Assembly (NCBI GenBank): GCA_004557975.1
Contig: SFEV01000017.1
Location: 1-64,000, forward strand
Direction: 5' to 3'
Source of the DNA: Lachnospiraceae bacterium
Lineage (GTDB): Bacteria > Bacillota > Clostridia > Lachnospirales > Lachnospiraceae
DNA length: 64,000 nt
The notes under the pieces are model-generated. The model did not search any database and was not told the DNA's origin. It was given only the letters and a program-made list of their open reading frames with translations. The position numbers and the translations under genes are program-made. Positions 25,232 through 34,061 of this stretch are shown in pieces (within the stretch, counting starts at the first letter, position 1; the number at the start of each line of letters is the position of its first letter).

Positions 25232-26038
25232 ATGGAACAAAGAGAAAGAAAGGGCAGATATGCCGGAAATGACATCACAGGGAAGCAGGATGAAATGGGA
25301 AGTGAAAGCCGCATTATTGAAGGCAGGAATGCGGTTCTGGAGGCATTCCGGTCAGGGAAAACCATCGACCGTCTGCTGATCCAGGATGGATGCCAGGACG
25401 GACCGATTCAGTCCATTAAGCGGGAGGCGAAGAAATGCGGCACCGTATTTGATTTTGTCAGAAAGGAGCGGCTGGACCAGCTCTCTGAGACTGGGCGCCA
25501 TCAGGGTGTGATCGCGTATGCCGCGTCCTATGAGTATGCAGAGGTCGGGGATATTCTCAACGCAGCCAGAGAGAAGGGTGAGGCGCCGTTTCTGTTTCTG
25601 CTGGATAATATCGAAGATCCTCATAATCTGGGGGCCATCATCCGTACGGCAAATCTGGCGGGCGCTCACGGTGTGATTATTCCGAAGCGCAGAGCTGTGG
25701 GGCTGACTGCCACAGTGGCGCGCACATCTGCCGGTGCACTGAATTATACACCGGTTGCCCGGGTGACGAATCTCGGCAACACGATTGACGAGCTGAAAAA
25801 AGAAGGCATCTGGTTTGTCTGCGCGGACATGGGAGCTGAGCCGATGTACAGGCTGAACCTGACAGGCCCCATCGGCCTTGTGATCGGAAATGAGGGCGAG
25901 GGTGTGAGCCGTCTCGTAAAGGAAAAATGTGATTTTACAGCATCCATTCCGATGAAAGGAAATATTGATTCTCTGAATGCGTCTGTGGCAGCCGGTGTGC
26001 TGGCATATGAGATTGTGCGTCAGAGAGACTATAAGTAA
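25232..26038 (+). CDS. rlmB: 23S rRNA 2'-O-ribose methyltransferase, RlmB/TrmH type
   Basis: A 268-residue SpoU/SPOUT methyltransferase that adds a 2'-O-methyl to guanosine in 23S rRNA, by analogy with RlmB (G2251). An N-terminal substrate-binding domain (IIEGRNAVLEAF) precedes the knotted domain with the three motifs NIEDPHNLGAIIRTA, LVIGNEGEGVS and PMKGNIDSLNASVAAG. The cysS-mrnC-rlmB order supports RlmB rather than a tRNA enzyme. A further ATG lies at 25294, but would remove part of the lead segment only. Confidence 0.93.
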   Translation: MEQRERKGRYAGNDITGKQDEMGSESRIIEGRNAVLEAFRSGKTIDRLLIQDGCQDGPIQSIKREAKKCGTVFDFVRKERLDQLSETGRHQGVIAYAASYEYAEVGDILNAAREKGEAPFLFLLDNIEDPHNLGAIIRTANLAGAHGVIIPKRRAVGLTATVARTSAGALNYTPVARVTNLGNTIDELKKEGIWFVCADMGAEPMYRLNLTGPIGLVIGNEGEGVSRLVKEKCDFTASIPMKGNIDSLNASVAAGVLAYEIVRQRDYK

Positions 26039-26043
26039 GAGCT

Positions 26044-27438
26044 ATGAAATGGTATAAAAAGCTTGCGAGAAGAGTGGAAAATCATATGACCGCTTCAGGC
26101 ATCATGATTACAGGGTTTGCGGCGGCGATACTGATCGGAGGATTTCTGCTGGCACTTCCTGTCTGCAATGCGGACGGCAGATGGCTGAGTTTCCTGGATG
26201 CGCTGTTTACAGCCTGTTCGGCAGTCTGTGTGACGGGACTTGTGACTGTTGTGCCGGCAGCTCAGTTTACCCTGGCCGGAAAGCTGATCCTTCTGTTTTT
26301 GATACAGCTTGGCGGACTTGGTATTATTGCCTTTACGATGAGCGCATTTCTGATTCTCCACAGACAGATTACAATACGCAGCCGGGTGGTAATCCAGGAA
26401 AGCTACAACCTGAATACCCTCAGCGGCCTTGTGGCGCTTCTGATCTACGTAATAAAGGGAACGTTTGTGGTGGAAGGAATCGGTGCGGTGCTTTATGCGT
26501 TCCAGTTCATTCCGCAGTACGGTTTTTTCCGGGGAATCTGGTATTCTGTATTTCATGCGGTCTCCGCTTTCTGCAATGCGGGGATTGATATTCTTGGCGA
26601 CAGCAGCCTGCAGGTGTATCAGACGAATCTGCTGGTGAATTTCACAACCATTTTTCTGATTATTTTCAGCGGTATTGGCTTTATTGTCTGGCAGGATCTG
26701 ACACTGGCAATAAAAAGGATCATAAGAAAAGAGTTTTCCCTGCGCAGGGCAGTGGAAAAGACAAAACTGCAGACGAAGCTGGCCGTTGTGATGACTGTCA
26801 TTCTCATAGCAGGCGGTACGCTGGGATTTTTCTTTCTGGAATTTTCCAATCCTCAGACACTTGGCAGGCTCTCTTTCGGTGAAAAATGGATGGCAGCACT
26901 GTTTCAGTCGGTGACGACGAGAACAGCAGGATTTTTTACAATTCCTCAGAATCTTTTCCGGGAGGAGTCGAAGCTTTTTGCGTGTGTCCTGATGTTCATC
27001 GGAGGATCTCCGGGAGGAACAGCGGGCGGAGTCAAGACAACGACGATTGCGATTCTGCTGCTGACCTGCTGGTCGGTGTTGAAGGGAAGCGAGGATACGG
27101 AATGCTTCCGCAGAAAAATTCTTTCCACCAATGTCCGGACCGGATTTGCTGTTTTTACGGTCGCTTTTCTCGCGGTGATTGTGGGGACGACAGCGATTGA
27201 ATCCATCCAGCAGACATCCCTTTCCGATGCACTCTATGAGGTGGTATCGGCAGTCGGTACAGTCGGCCTGTCGACAGGACTGACACCGTCTTTAAAACCG
27301 GCAGGCAAGCTGCTCATTATTGTTCTGATGTATATGGGAAGGATTGGACCGGTGACGCTGGCGCTTGCCTTTGCATCAAAAATTGGAAAGCGCAAAAACA
27401 GAAGGAAGCTGCCCCAGGAGCGCGTGATGGTGGGATAA
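26044..27438 (+). CDS. potassium uptake channel subunit, TrkH/KtrB family
   Basis: A 464-residue membrane protein with the fourfold M1-P-M2 repeat of the Trk/Ktr/HKT superfamily. Pore-loop segments with TACSAVCVTGL, FHAVSAFCNAG, SVTTRTAGF and SAVGTVGLSTG each carry the filter glycine. It moves potassium (with sodium or proton) across the cell membrane and is gated by the next gene's product. It begins 5 nt after rlmB with no strong ribosome site, so it may depend on coupling. Confidence 0.93.
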   Translation: MKWYKKLARRVENHMTASGIMITGFAAAILIGGFLLALPVCNADGRWLSFLDALFTACSAVCVTGLVTVVPAAQFTLAGKLILLFLIQLGGLGIIAFTMSAFLILHRQITIRSRVVIQESYNLNTLSGLVALLIYVIKGTFVVEGIGAVLYAFQFIPQYGFFRGIWYSVFHAVSAFCNAGIDILGDSSLQVYQTNLLVNFTTIFLIIFSGIGFIVWQDLTLAIKRIIRKEFSLRRAVEKTKLQTKLAVVMTVILIAGGTLGFFFLEFSNPQTLGRLSFGEKWMAALFQSVTTRTAGFFTIPQNLFREESKLFACVLMFIGGSPGGTAGGVKTTTIAILLLTCWSVLKGSEDTECFRRKILSTNVRTGFAVFTVAFLAVIVGTTAIESIQQTSLSDALYEVVSAVGTVGLSTGLTPSLKPAGKLLIIVLMYMGRIGPVTLALAFASKIGKRKNRRKLPQERVMVG

Positions 27439-27523
27439 AAGCACTGCAAAGGAGCGCGCAATGGCAGGCGGGGAGTACATTGGAGACGATGCGTTATCAG
27501 GAAAAAGGAAGGGCAGGAGTTAT

Positions 27524-28171
27524 ATGAAAAAACAGTATGTAGTATTTGGCGGGGGGAAGTTCGGCAGGAGTATCGCAGTGACGCTGCAGGAGCTCGGCTG
27601 CGAAATTATTCTTGTGGACAAGGATCCGGAGGTGGTTCAGGAGTTGGCAGATGATGTCAGCTACGCACTGTGTGCCGATGTGGAGGATCCGGAGGTATTC
27701 GAGGAGCTGGGTATGCGTAACCTGGACGGAGCCATCGTGGCGATTACGGAAAGCCTTGAAGCGAGTATCATTACGACTATGATGTGCAGCGAAAAAGGAA
27801 TTCCGAGAATCCTCGCTAAGGCGAAAAACAGAATGCATGAAAAAATTCTTAAGAGTGTGGGAGCACATAAAGTGATCTATCCTGAGGTGGAGATGGGCCG
27901 CCGGGTAGCGAAATACCTTGTGGCAGATAATTTTGCGGACTGGATAGAGCTGTCACCACGGTTCAGTCTTGTGGAGATGGATATTCCGTCTGCGTGGGTC
28001 GGTAAAAGCCTTGCACAGCTTCAGATCCGTGAAAAGTACAGACTGAATGTGATCGGAATGAAGGACGGAGATACGGTGAATGTAACGTTGGACCCGAAAG
28101 TGCAGCTGAAGGCAGGTATTATTCTGATCGTGATTGGAGAAAATAAAGACCTGGAAGCCTTTCAGAGATAA
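27524..28171 (+). CDS. potassium uptake regulator, TrkA/KtrA family
   Basis: A 215-residue cytoplasmic RCK protein. The N-terminal Rossmann domain has GGGKFGRS at 9-16 and the acidic residue that binds nucleotide ribose after strand two; the C-terminal RCK_C domain starts near residue 135. It binds NAD(H) or ATP/ADP and gates the upstream channel. An open frame runs 21 codons upstream, but AGGAG just before ATG 27524 and the MKKQYVVFGGGKFG start decide the start. Confidence 0.93.
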   Translation: MKKQYVVFGGGKFGRSIAVTLQELGCEIILVDKDPEVVQELADDVSYALCADVEDPEVFEELGMRNLDGAIVAITESLEASIITTMMCSEKGIPRILAKAKNRMHEKILKSVGAHKVIYPEVEMGRRVAKYLVADNFADWIELSPRFSLVEMDIPSAWVGKSLAQLQIREKYRLNVIGMKDGDTVNVTLDPKVQLKAGIILIVIGENKDLEAFQR

Positions 28172-28197
28172 ATCAATACGAGGAGGGGAGGACTCGG

Positions 28198-29292
28198 ATG
28201 AAATCGAATCTGATACGATATTTGCATGAATATGGAAAGAAAAGCTTCCGGGAAGTTCCCTTTTCAGAGGTGGATGCACTCGTTCTGGCACAGCTCTCTT
28301 ACCTGAAGCTGGAGGAGGTTGTGCCGGGGTTCGGTAAAGGCGGAGGCGTATCCTGGGAAGAAATACGCGCCCATGAAAATTATAATCATCTGTTTTCCGA
28401 TCCCATATACGGAAAACAGCATCGGAGTGTATTTGAGCTTGTGGCAGAGAGCAGACGCTACCGCAAAATAAGAGCCAATTATTTTGTGGAGTGGTTTGAC
28501 GAAGAGAAGGAGGCACAGTTTGCCGCTGTGACCTTTTTTCTCGGTGCCACAAGCTTTTTTGTTTCTTTCCGCGGCACGGACGAGACGCTGGTGGGCTGGA
28601 AGGAAGACTTCAATATGGGATATATGGAGACGGTTCCGTCCCAGAAAAAGGCTCTTGCCTATCTGAAGGGCGTTGCCCGGTATACGGGAGGAGGCAGGCT
28701 GATTCTGGGAGGTCACTCAAAGGGCGGAAATCTGGCAATCTATGCTGCTGCCTGCGCTCCGGTGACAATTCAGAGACGGATTCGAAGAATCTATAGCTTT
28801 GATGGTCCGGGGTTTCGGAAGGGATTTTATGATCGCCCCGGTTTTCGCCGCATTGAGGATAAATACTGCAAGATCGTTCCGGAGCAGTCGCTGATCGGCA
28901 TGCTGCTGGTCAATTACAGAAAATACCGGGTGGTGGAAAGCTATAAAAACGGTGTGATACAGCATGATCTGATGCAGTGGAAAATCAGAAACGGCAGATT
29001 TGTTTACCGCAAAGATGTCTATCGCAGAAGCAGCAGGAGAACCGGGATTCTGAACGCCTGGATGGATTCCCTGAACCGGGAGCAGACAGCGTTTTTCGTC
29101 GAAACACTGTATGAGCTGCTGACCTCCGCCAGAGTGCGCAGCGTAGTGGATTTTTTCAGAGCACCGGTCCGTCTGATTCACCGGTTGATTCAGAGCTTCC
29201 GGAAGCTGGATCAGGAACAGCGCAGAAGCTTTCTGGAAATCATTCTGAAGCTTCCCAGGACAGCCGGGAATTTTTACAGAAAGAGCCGATAA
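28198..29292 (+). CDS. DUF2974 (Mbeg1-like) alpha/beta hydrolase
   Basis: A 364-residue protein with a lipase-like alpha/beta hydrolase core. The nucleophile elbow is GGHSKGG with S174, preceded by the SFRGTDETLVGWKEDF segment that is typical of the DUF2974 family. It has no signal peptide. The native substrate is unknown for the family; esterase or lipase activity is inferred from the elbow. The C-terminal ~100 residues are basic and helical. GGAGGGGAGG precedes the ATG and a terminator follows, so it ends the potassium system transcript or stands alone. Confidence 0.8.
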   Translation: MKSNLIRYLHEYGKKSFREVPFSEVDALVLAQLSYLKLEEVVPGFGKGGGVSWEEIRAHENYNHLFSDPIYGKQHRSVFELVAESRRYRKIRANYFVEWFDEEKEAQFAAVTFFLGATSFFVSFRGTDETLVGWKEDFNMGYMETVPSQKKALAYLKGVARYTGGGRLILGGHSKGGNLAIYAAACAPVTIQRRIRRIYSFDGPGFRKGFYDRPGFRRIEDKYCKIVPEQSLIGMLLVNYRKYRVVESYKNGVIQHDLMQWKIRNGRFVYRKDVYRRSSRRTGILNAWMDSLNREQTAFFVETLYELLTSARVRSVVDFFRAPVRLIHRLIQSFRKLDQEQRRSFLEIILKLPRTAGNFYRKSR

Positions 29293-29327
29293 CCTGACCA
29301 TGGAATAAATGAAAGCGAAGAGCTTCT

Positions 29328-29366
29328 GCCTTTGCACGGAAAAATCTGTGTGAAGGCTTTTTTTAT
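29328..29366 (+). terminator. rho-independent terminator after the DUF2974 gene
   Basis: GCCTT-T-GCAC pairs with GTGT-G-AAGGC (29328-29357, ten pairs with two wobbles), followed by T7. Confidence 0.8.
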
Positions 29367-29428
29367 TGGGAAATTCTGGCTGAATTTCCAGGTATCAGAA
29401 TACATATAAAAATGAAAAAAAACGTGAA

Positions 29429-29443
29429 TTATTTGGCAAATAA
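29429..29443. promoter_or_regulatory. 15-bp perfect palindrome upstream of the LacI-type gene
   Basis: TTATTTG-G-CAAATAA is a perfect odd-centred palindrome 147 nt before the regulator start, in a gene-free gap. It is a candidate autoregulatory operator; LacI operators more often have an even CG centre. No strong -35/-10 pair was found in the gap. Confidence 0.4.
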
Positions 29444-29589
29444 AACACAGAATGGTTGCGTTTTTACAGAAAAATAATAAAGTGACATGTGGATGCACGA
29501 CCATATATTTCAAAATTAATAAAAGTGCACAGTGTCAAATATAATAATGCCATGAAAAATGAAGTGGCTGACAGAAATGATGATGGAGG

Positions 29590-30669
29590 GTGATTGCTGT
29601 AGTTACGAGAAAGGACATCGCGGCAAAGGCAGGAGTTTCTGTATCGGTTGTTTCCAGGGCTCTGAATAACAGTGGTTATGTAGAAGCAGAGAAGAAAAAG
29701 AAAATTCTGCAGATTGCAAAGGAGCTTGGATATTCGCCCAATCCAGTGGCCATGTCTCTGGCCAGCCGCCGGACAAAACAGATTCTTTTTTACTGCAAGG
29801 ATCTGAGGAATGCGTTTAATATCGAAGCCTATGAGGGAATGTTCAGGGCAGCGCAGAAACAGGATTATATGGTAGTTGTAAACGGGGATATTGATTTTCA
29901 CAGAATCAAGGATCTGATGGTGGACGGTCTGATCTTTCCCAATGAAACCATGACACAGCAGTATTTGAGAAAGATCGGGAAAAATTATTATCTTTCAGTG
30001 GTTTCCATGGGATTTGGAAATGTTATCTCCGGTGAATTTCAGAAATCTGTACCTATCGTGGAGTGTGATCTGTGGCGCGGCACCGAACAGATTTTCCAGT
30101 ATCTGTGGATGCGTGGCCATCACAGGATCGCAATGGTGACACCTTATGGGTGGAATCAGGAAGAGTCGAGAATTATTGCCTGGAAACAGTTGACAAAAGA
30201 AGAATTCGGAGAAAGACAGCGAGAATATTATCTGGGAATGAGCTGTATGGATTTTCCGGGAGACAGCAGAATTACCGTGTTTCCGGAAGAAAGAGTTTTT
30301 ATGAATGAAGAAATTCCTGACAGCTTTTTTGAAAAAGGCGAGGTGTCGGCGGAAATTTTCCGGGAGAAAAATCTGGATGCCACGGCGGTGATCTGTTTCA
30401 ATGATGAGATGGCTATGGGATTTTGCAAGAAGATGAAAATGCTTGGATGCAGAATACCGGAGGATCTGTCCGTGGTCAGCTATGATGGGGTGTACAGCGG
30501 ACGGTATGCAATACAGAAGTTGACAACTCTGAGTCTGAATGCGCAGATGCTGGGGAAAAAATGTGTGGAGGTTCTGCTGGATAAAATCAATGGAAACAAG
30601 ATAAAAAATGTCACCCATATTCCGCTGAAGCTGATTGAGGGAGAGACGGTTCGGACTCTCCGGGAATAA
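29590..30669 (+). CDS. LacI-family transcriptional regulator
   Basis: A 359-residue repressor-type protein. The N-terminal helix-turn-helix with RKDIAAKAGVSVSVVSRALN and the hinge-helix region (PVAMSLASRR) are followed by a periplasmic-binding-like effector domain to ~residue 350. It lies directly before a sugar-type ABC transporter and two GH42 enzymes, so it probably controls that locus in response to a galactoside. The annotated start is GTG; its GGAGG is very close (29585-29589), so the true start is uncertain by a few codons. No clear promoter separates it from the next gene. Confidence 0.9.
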   Translation: MIAVVTRKDIAAKAGVSVSVVSRALNNSGYVEAEKKKKILQIAKELGYSPNPVAMSLASRRTKQILFYCKDLRNAFNIEAYEGMFRAAQKQDYMVVVNGDIDFHRIKDLMVDGLIFPNETMTQQYLRKIGKNYYLSVVSMGFGNVISGEFQKSVPIVECDLWRGTEQIFQYLWMRGHHRIAMVTPYGWNQEESRIIAWKQLTKEEFGERQREYYLGMSCMDFPGDSRITVFPEERVFMNEEIPDSFFEKGEVSAEIFREKNLDATAVICFNDEMAMGFCKKMKMLGCRIPEDLSVVSYDGVYSGRYAIQKLTTLSLNAQMLGKKCVEVLLDKINGNKIKNVTHIPLKLIEGETVRTLRE

Positions 30670-30728
30670 AATAGTAATTTGGCGCTGGGATACAGTCGCT
30701 GAAAATAAAAACCAAAGGAGGATATGAA

Positions 30729-32057
30729 ATGAAAAAACGTATCTTAACAGCAACACTGGCACTTGCCATGACAGCATCCCTGTTATCAGGATCAATGATG
30801 ACTGTCAGTGCAAACGAGGAACTTGAGGGAACAATCGAGGTCGGCGGTTGGCCATCCGGTGATGACGCATTTGAAGCGGCTCTGGAAGGGTTCAATGAGA
30901 AGTATCCGAATATTGAAGTAGAGCTGGTGTTTACAGACACGACTGCACATCATCAGTCACTGCAGACTTCTCTGGCAGCAGGCTCCGGTGCTCCGGATGT
31001 GGCCATGGTTGAGGGAGCATATATCGCCCAGTACAGAAACAGCACGGCGCTTGCCGATCTGAATCAGTTTGGCGTAGACAAGTACAAAGATGATTTCGGA
31101 GCATTCAAGTGGGATCAGGCAGTATCCGATGATGGCACGAGAATGGTAGCTCTTCCGTGGGATCTGGGCCCGACACTTTATTATTATCGTACCGATATAT
31201 TTGAGGAATGCGGACTTCCGACAGATCCGGCAGAGGTTACAGAGCTTATGAGTACATGGGACGGCGTTCTTAAGGTGGCTGAGGCTGTTTCCATTCCTGG
31301 TGAGAGATGGTTCCTTCCGTCAGCAGCATATCCGTATCAGTGGATGTTCATCAACCGTGATTACTATGATGAGAAACTGAACCTGAAGCTGGAAAGAGAC
31401 GGAGATCTGGAGTGTCTTGATGCCTGCCTGAAGATCAGAGAGAACGGCTGGGATATGAACGTTGATATGTGGTCAGCAGAGGCATATGCAGCATACGCTC
31501 AGGGCACATGCGTATCTGTAGCAGCAGGTTCCTGGTTCTCAGGATTCCTGAAGACAGATATCGATCCCGATGGCGCAGGACACTGGGGAGCAACTGCTCT
31601 TCCGGCAGGTATGCCGTCTACAAACTGGGGCGGTTCCTTCCTTGTAATTCCGGAACAGTCTGAAAATAAAGAACTTGCATGGGCATTTATTGAGTATATG
31701 CTTTGTACAGCAGAGGCTCAGAACGCAATGTTTGCGGCAGTTGATTACTTCCCGGCATACGAGCCGGCATGGGAAGTAGCTCCGGAACTGTATACAGACG
31801 GCGATCCGTACTTTGGAGGACAGGCTCCGAACTCTATCGCAACAGAAATCGCAGCATCCGTTCCCACCGTATTCAATACGATCATGGATGTTACAGCAGA
31901 AGGTTATCTGTACAGCTCCTTCAATGCAGGTGCTGAGGCCGGCGAGACTCCGGAGCAGATTCGTGATAGACTCGGAAATGATATCGAGGCAGCATGTGCA
32001 GAGCTTAAGGCACAGCAGATCCAGACACTGAAAGACGCAGGCGTTTGGGAAGAATAA
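30729..32057 (+). CDS. carbohydrate ABC transporter substrate-binding protein
   Basis: A 442-residue extracellular solute-binding protein of the family 1 (sugar) type. The signal peptide ends with an A-x-A site (TVSA before NEE) and has no lipobox cysteine. The mature chain starts with a strand-rich GTIEVGGWPSG and contains the typical VAMVEGAYIAQ and ALPWDLGPTLYYYRTD segments. It binds an oligosaccharide for the two permeases that follow. The surrounding GH42 genes point to a galactoside ligand. AAAGGAGG precedes the ATG. A terminator-like hairpin behind it suggests higher expression than the permeases. Confidence 0.9.
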   Translation: MKKRILTATLALAMTASLLSGSMMTVSANEELEGTIEVGGWPSGDDAFEAALEGFNEKYPNIEVELVFTDTTAHHQSLQTSLAAGSGAPDVAMVEGAYIAQYRNSTALADLNQFGVDKYKDDFGAFKWDQAVSDDGTRMVALPWDLGPTLYYYRTDIFEECGLPTDPAEVTELMSTWDGVLKVAEAVSIPGERWFLPSAAYPYQWMFINRDYYDEKLNLKLERDGDLECLDACLKIRENGWDMNVDMWSAEAYAAYAQGTCVSVAAGSWFSGFLKTDIDPDGAGHWGATALPAGMPSTNWGGSFLVIPEQSENKELAWAFIEYMLCTAEAQNAMFAAVDYFPAYEPAWEVAPELYTDGDPYFGGQAPNSIATEIAASVPTVFNTIMDVTAEGYLYSSFNAGAEAGETPEQIRDRLGNDIEAACAELKAQQIQTLKDAGVWEE

Positions 32058-32103
32058 TTCAATATCATTCTGATATAAAGATTTATAGCAGAAAATGAGG
32101 GAA

Positions 32104-32133
32104 GGGGTTGTTTTCTGACAACCCCCTCTTTTT
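32104..32133 (+). terminator. partial terminator between binding-protein and permease genes
   Basis: GGGGTTGT (32104-32111) pairs with ACAACCCC (32118-32125), followed closely by T5. Its place inside the operon suggests attenuation or processing rather than full stop. Confidence 0.7.
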
Positions 32134-32168
32134 CCGAAGAGAACAATGTTTAAAGGAGGTCGGCTGAA

Positions 32169-33137
32169 TTGACGAAGAAAAAGACCGGACTGCTGGCTAC
32201 TCTCTGGCAGTACAGAGTAGCCTATGCGTATATTGCTCCGTTTTATATTCTGTTTGCCACATTTACCCTGTTCCCGATGGTGGCAGGATTTGCCCTCAGC
32301 TTTTTCCGCTGGGACGGACTGGGTGCCATGCATTTTATTAAATTTGAAAATTATGTAAATCTTCTGAACGATCCGCTGTTCTGGAAGGCACTGAAAAATA
32401 CATTGTTTATGGGACTGATCGCGCATATTCCGATCCTGCTGGGCGGCCTGGTGCTTGCCTACCTGCTGAATTCCAAGCTGGTAAAAGGACAGAATATTTT
32501 CAAGACTATCTACTTTATGCCTATGGTTACCAGTTCCGTTGCGATTTCCATTATTTTTTCCAACATGTTCGGATACAATTACGGTCTGATTAACTGGTTT
32601 CTGGGGCTGTTCGGGGAAGAACCCATCAACTGGCTGGCCGGTGACGGATCTCTGATTCCGGTGGCTGTAATCATACTGTTTGCATGGAAGTGGATCGGCT
32701 GGAACATGGTCATCTATCTGGCAGGCATGCAGGGAATCAGCAATGATATTTATGAAGCGGCAGAGATTGACGGCGCAAATCATACACAGATTATTTTCCG
32801 CATTCTGATTCCGCTTCTGAAGCCGATCATTCTCTTTACCATGATTCAGTCTACCATCGGTATGTTTAACCTGTTTACAGAACCATTCATGCTGACAGGA
32901 AGCAACCTGAACGGAGGAACCAACAACGGCGGCCTGACACTGATGATGTACCTGCTCGGAAAAGCTCCGCAGGGCGGCACCGCTTACGGCTATGCGTCTG
33001 CAGTTGCCTACGTGATCACCATGATGATTATCCTTGTTTCTATCCTTCTTAACAGGGTAATGTCAGACACGGATCCGGAGGAGAGACGCCTTCTGAAAGA
33101 ACAGAAGAAGATGAGAAAGGAGAGAAGAAAAGCATGA
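32169..33137 (+). CDS. carbohydrate ABC transporter permease, MalF/UgpA type
   Basis: A 322-residue membrane protein with six predicted helices and the EAA loop EAAEIDGANHTQIIFRILIP near residues 197-216 that docks the ATPase. It starts with TTG, chosen because AAGGAGG ends 8 nt upstream and no ATG is available in frame. The C-terminal tail is strongly basic. Its stop overlaps the next start (ATGA). Confidence 0.93.
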   Translation: MTKKKTGLLATLWQYRVAYAYIAPFYILFATFTLFPMVAGFALSFFRWDGLGAMHFIKFENYVNLLNDPLFWKALKNTLFMGLIAHIPILLGGLVLAYLLNSKLVKGQNIFKTIYFMPMVTSSVAISIIFSNMFGYNYGLINWFLGLFGEEPINWLAGDGSLIPVAVIILFAWKWIGWNMVIYLAGMQGISNDIYEAAEIDGANHTQIIFRILIPLLKPIILFTMIQSTIGMFNLFTEPFMLTGSNLNGGTNNGGLTLMMYLLGKAPQGGTAYGYASAVAYVITMMIILVSILLNRVMSDTDPEERRLLKEQKKMRKERRKA

Positions 33138-34018
33138 AAACATTATTAATCATTCTGGTACTGTTCGCAGCCTTTCTGATTCTGATCTCTGCGTTCACGA
33201 AAAGAGGAAAGAAAATCGCGTTGTACATCGTCCTGATTACGATAGCAATTATCATGCTGACACCATTTTATATGATGTTTGTCATGTCCACACTGAAGAC
33301 CAATGAGATTTATTCTTTCCCACCGGTTCTGACCTTTGGAACCAATTTGCTGGAAAATCTGAAAAATATGAGTGAAAAGATCGATCTGCTCCGGGCATTT
33401 GGAAACAGCCTGTTTGTGACCGGTTCTTATGTGGTCCTGGTGCTGTTCTTCTGTTCCATCGGTGGATATGCCTTTTCTGTTTATGATTTTCCGGGTAAAA
33501 AGCAGTTGTTTACCATTCTTCTGGGTACCATGATGGTTCCGGCTACGGCAGGAATGATTCCCTGGTTCATCATGATGAGCCGTTTTGGCTGGGTAAACAG
33601 CTACAAGGCACTGATTATTCCGGGATGCGCCAATGCATTCGGTATTTTCTGGATGCGGCAGTACTGTCAGAACAACGTGCCAAAGGCTTTGATGGAGGCT
33701 GCCCGCATCGACGGCTGCAGTGAGTGGACCATCTTCTTCCGGGTCATTGCGCCCATCCTGAAGCCTGCATATGCTTCCCTGGGTATCATGCAGTTCGTAA
33801 ATCAGTGGAATGAATTTACACAGGCATTGCTGATTCTGAAAAAAGAGAAGCTGTACACACTGCCGCTGATTCTCCGCTCTCTGGTGACAGACAGAGGTAC
33901 CGATCAGGGTGCTCTGATGGTAGCCAGTACATGTGCGGTATTACCGCTTCTGATCTGCTTCCTTTGCGCTTCCAAGTTTTTCATGGATGGCTTGACAGCA
34001 GGTGCGGTAAAAGAGTAA
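33134..34018 (+). CDS. carbohydrate ABC transporter permease, MalG/UgpE type
   Basis: A 294-residue membrane protein, partner of the upstream permease. The EAA loop is EAARIDGCSEWTIFFRVIAP near residues 187-206. No ATP-binding gene follows; as in many Firmicute sugar loci, a shared MsmK/UgpC-type ATPase elsewhere probably drives the complex. Start ATG lies in the ATGA overlap. Confidence 0.93.
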   Translation: MKTLLIILVLFAAFLILISAFTKRGKKIALYIVLITIAIIMLTPFYMMFVMSTLKTNEIYSFPPVLTFGTNLLENLKNMSEKIDLLRAFGNSLFVTGSYVVLVLFFCSIGGYAFSVYDFPGKKQLFTILLGTMMVPATAGMIPWFIMMSRFGWVNSYKALIIPGCANAFGIFWMRQYCQNNVPKALMEAARIDGCSEWTIFFRVIAPILKPAYASLGIMQFVNQWNEFTQALLILKKEKLYTLPLILRSLVTDRGTDQGALMVASTCAVLPLLICFLCASKFFMDGLTAGAVKE

Positions 34019-34061
34019 AAATAGATTGACAGAAAAAACTGAGACTGAAAGGAGAGCTGAT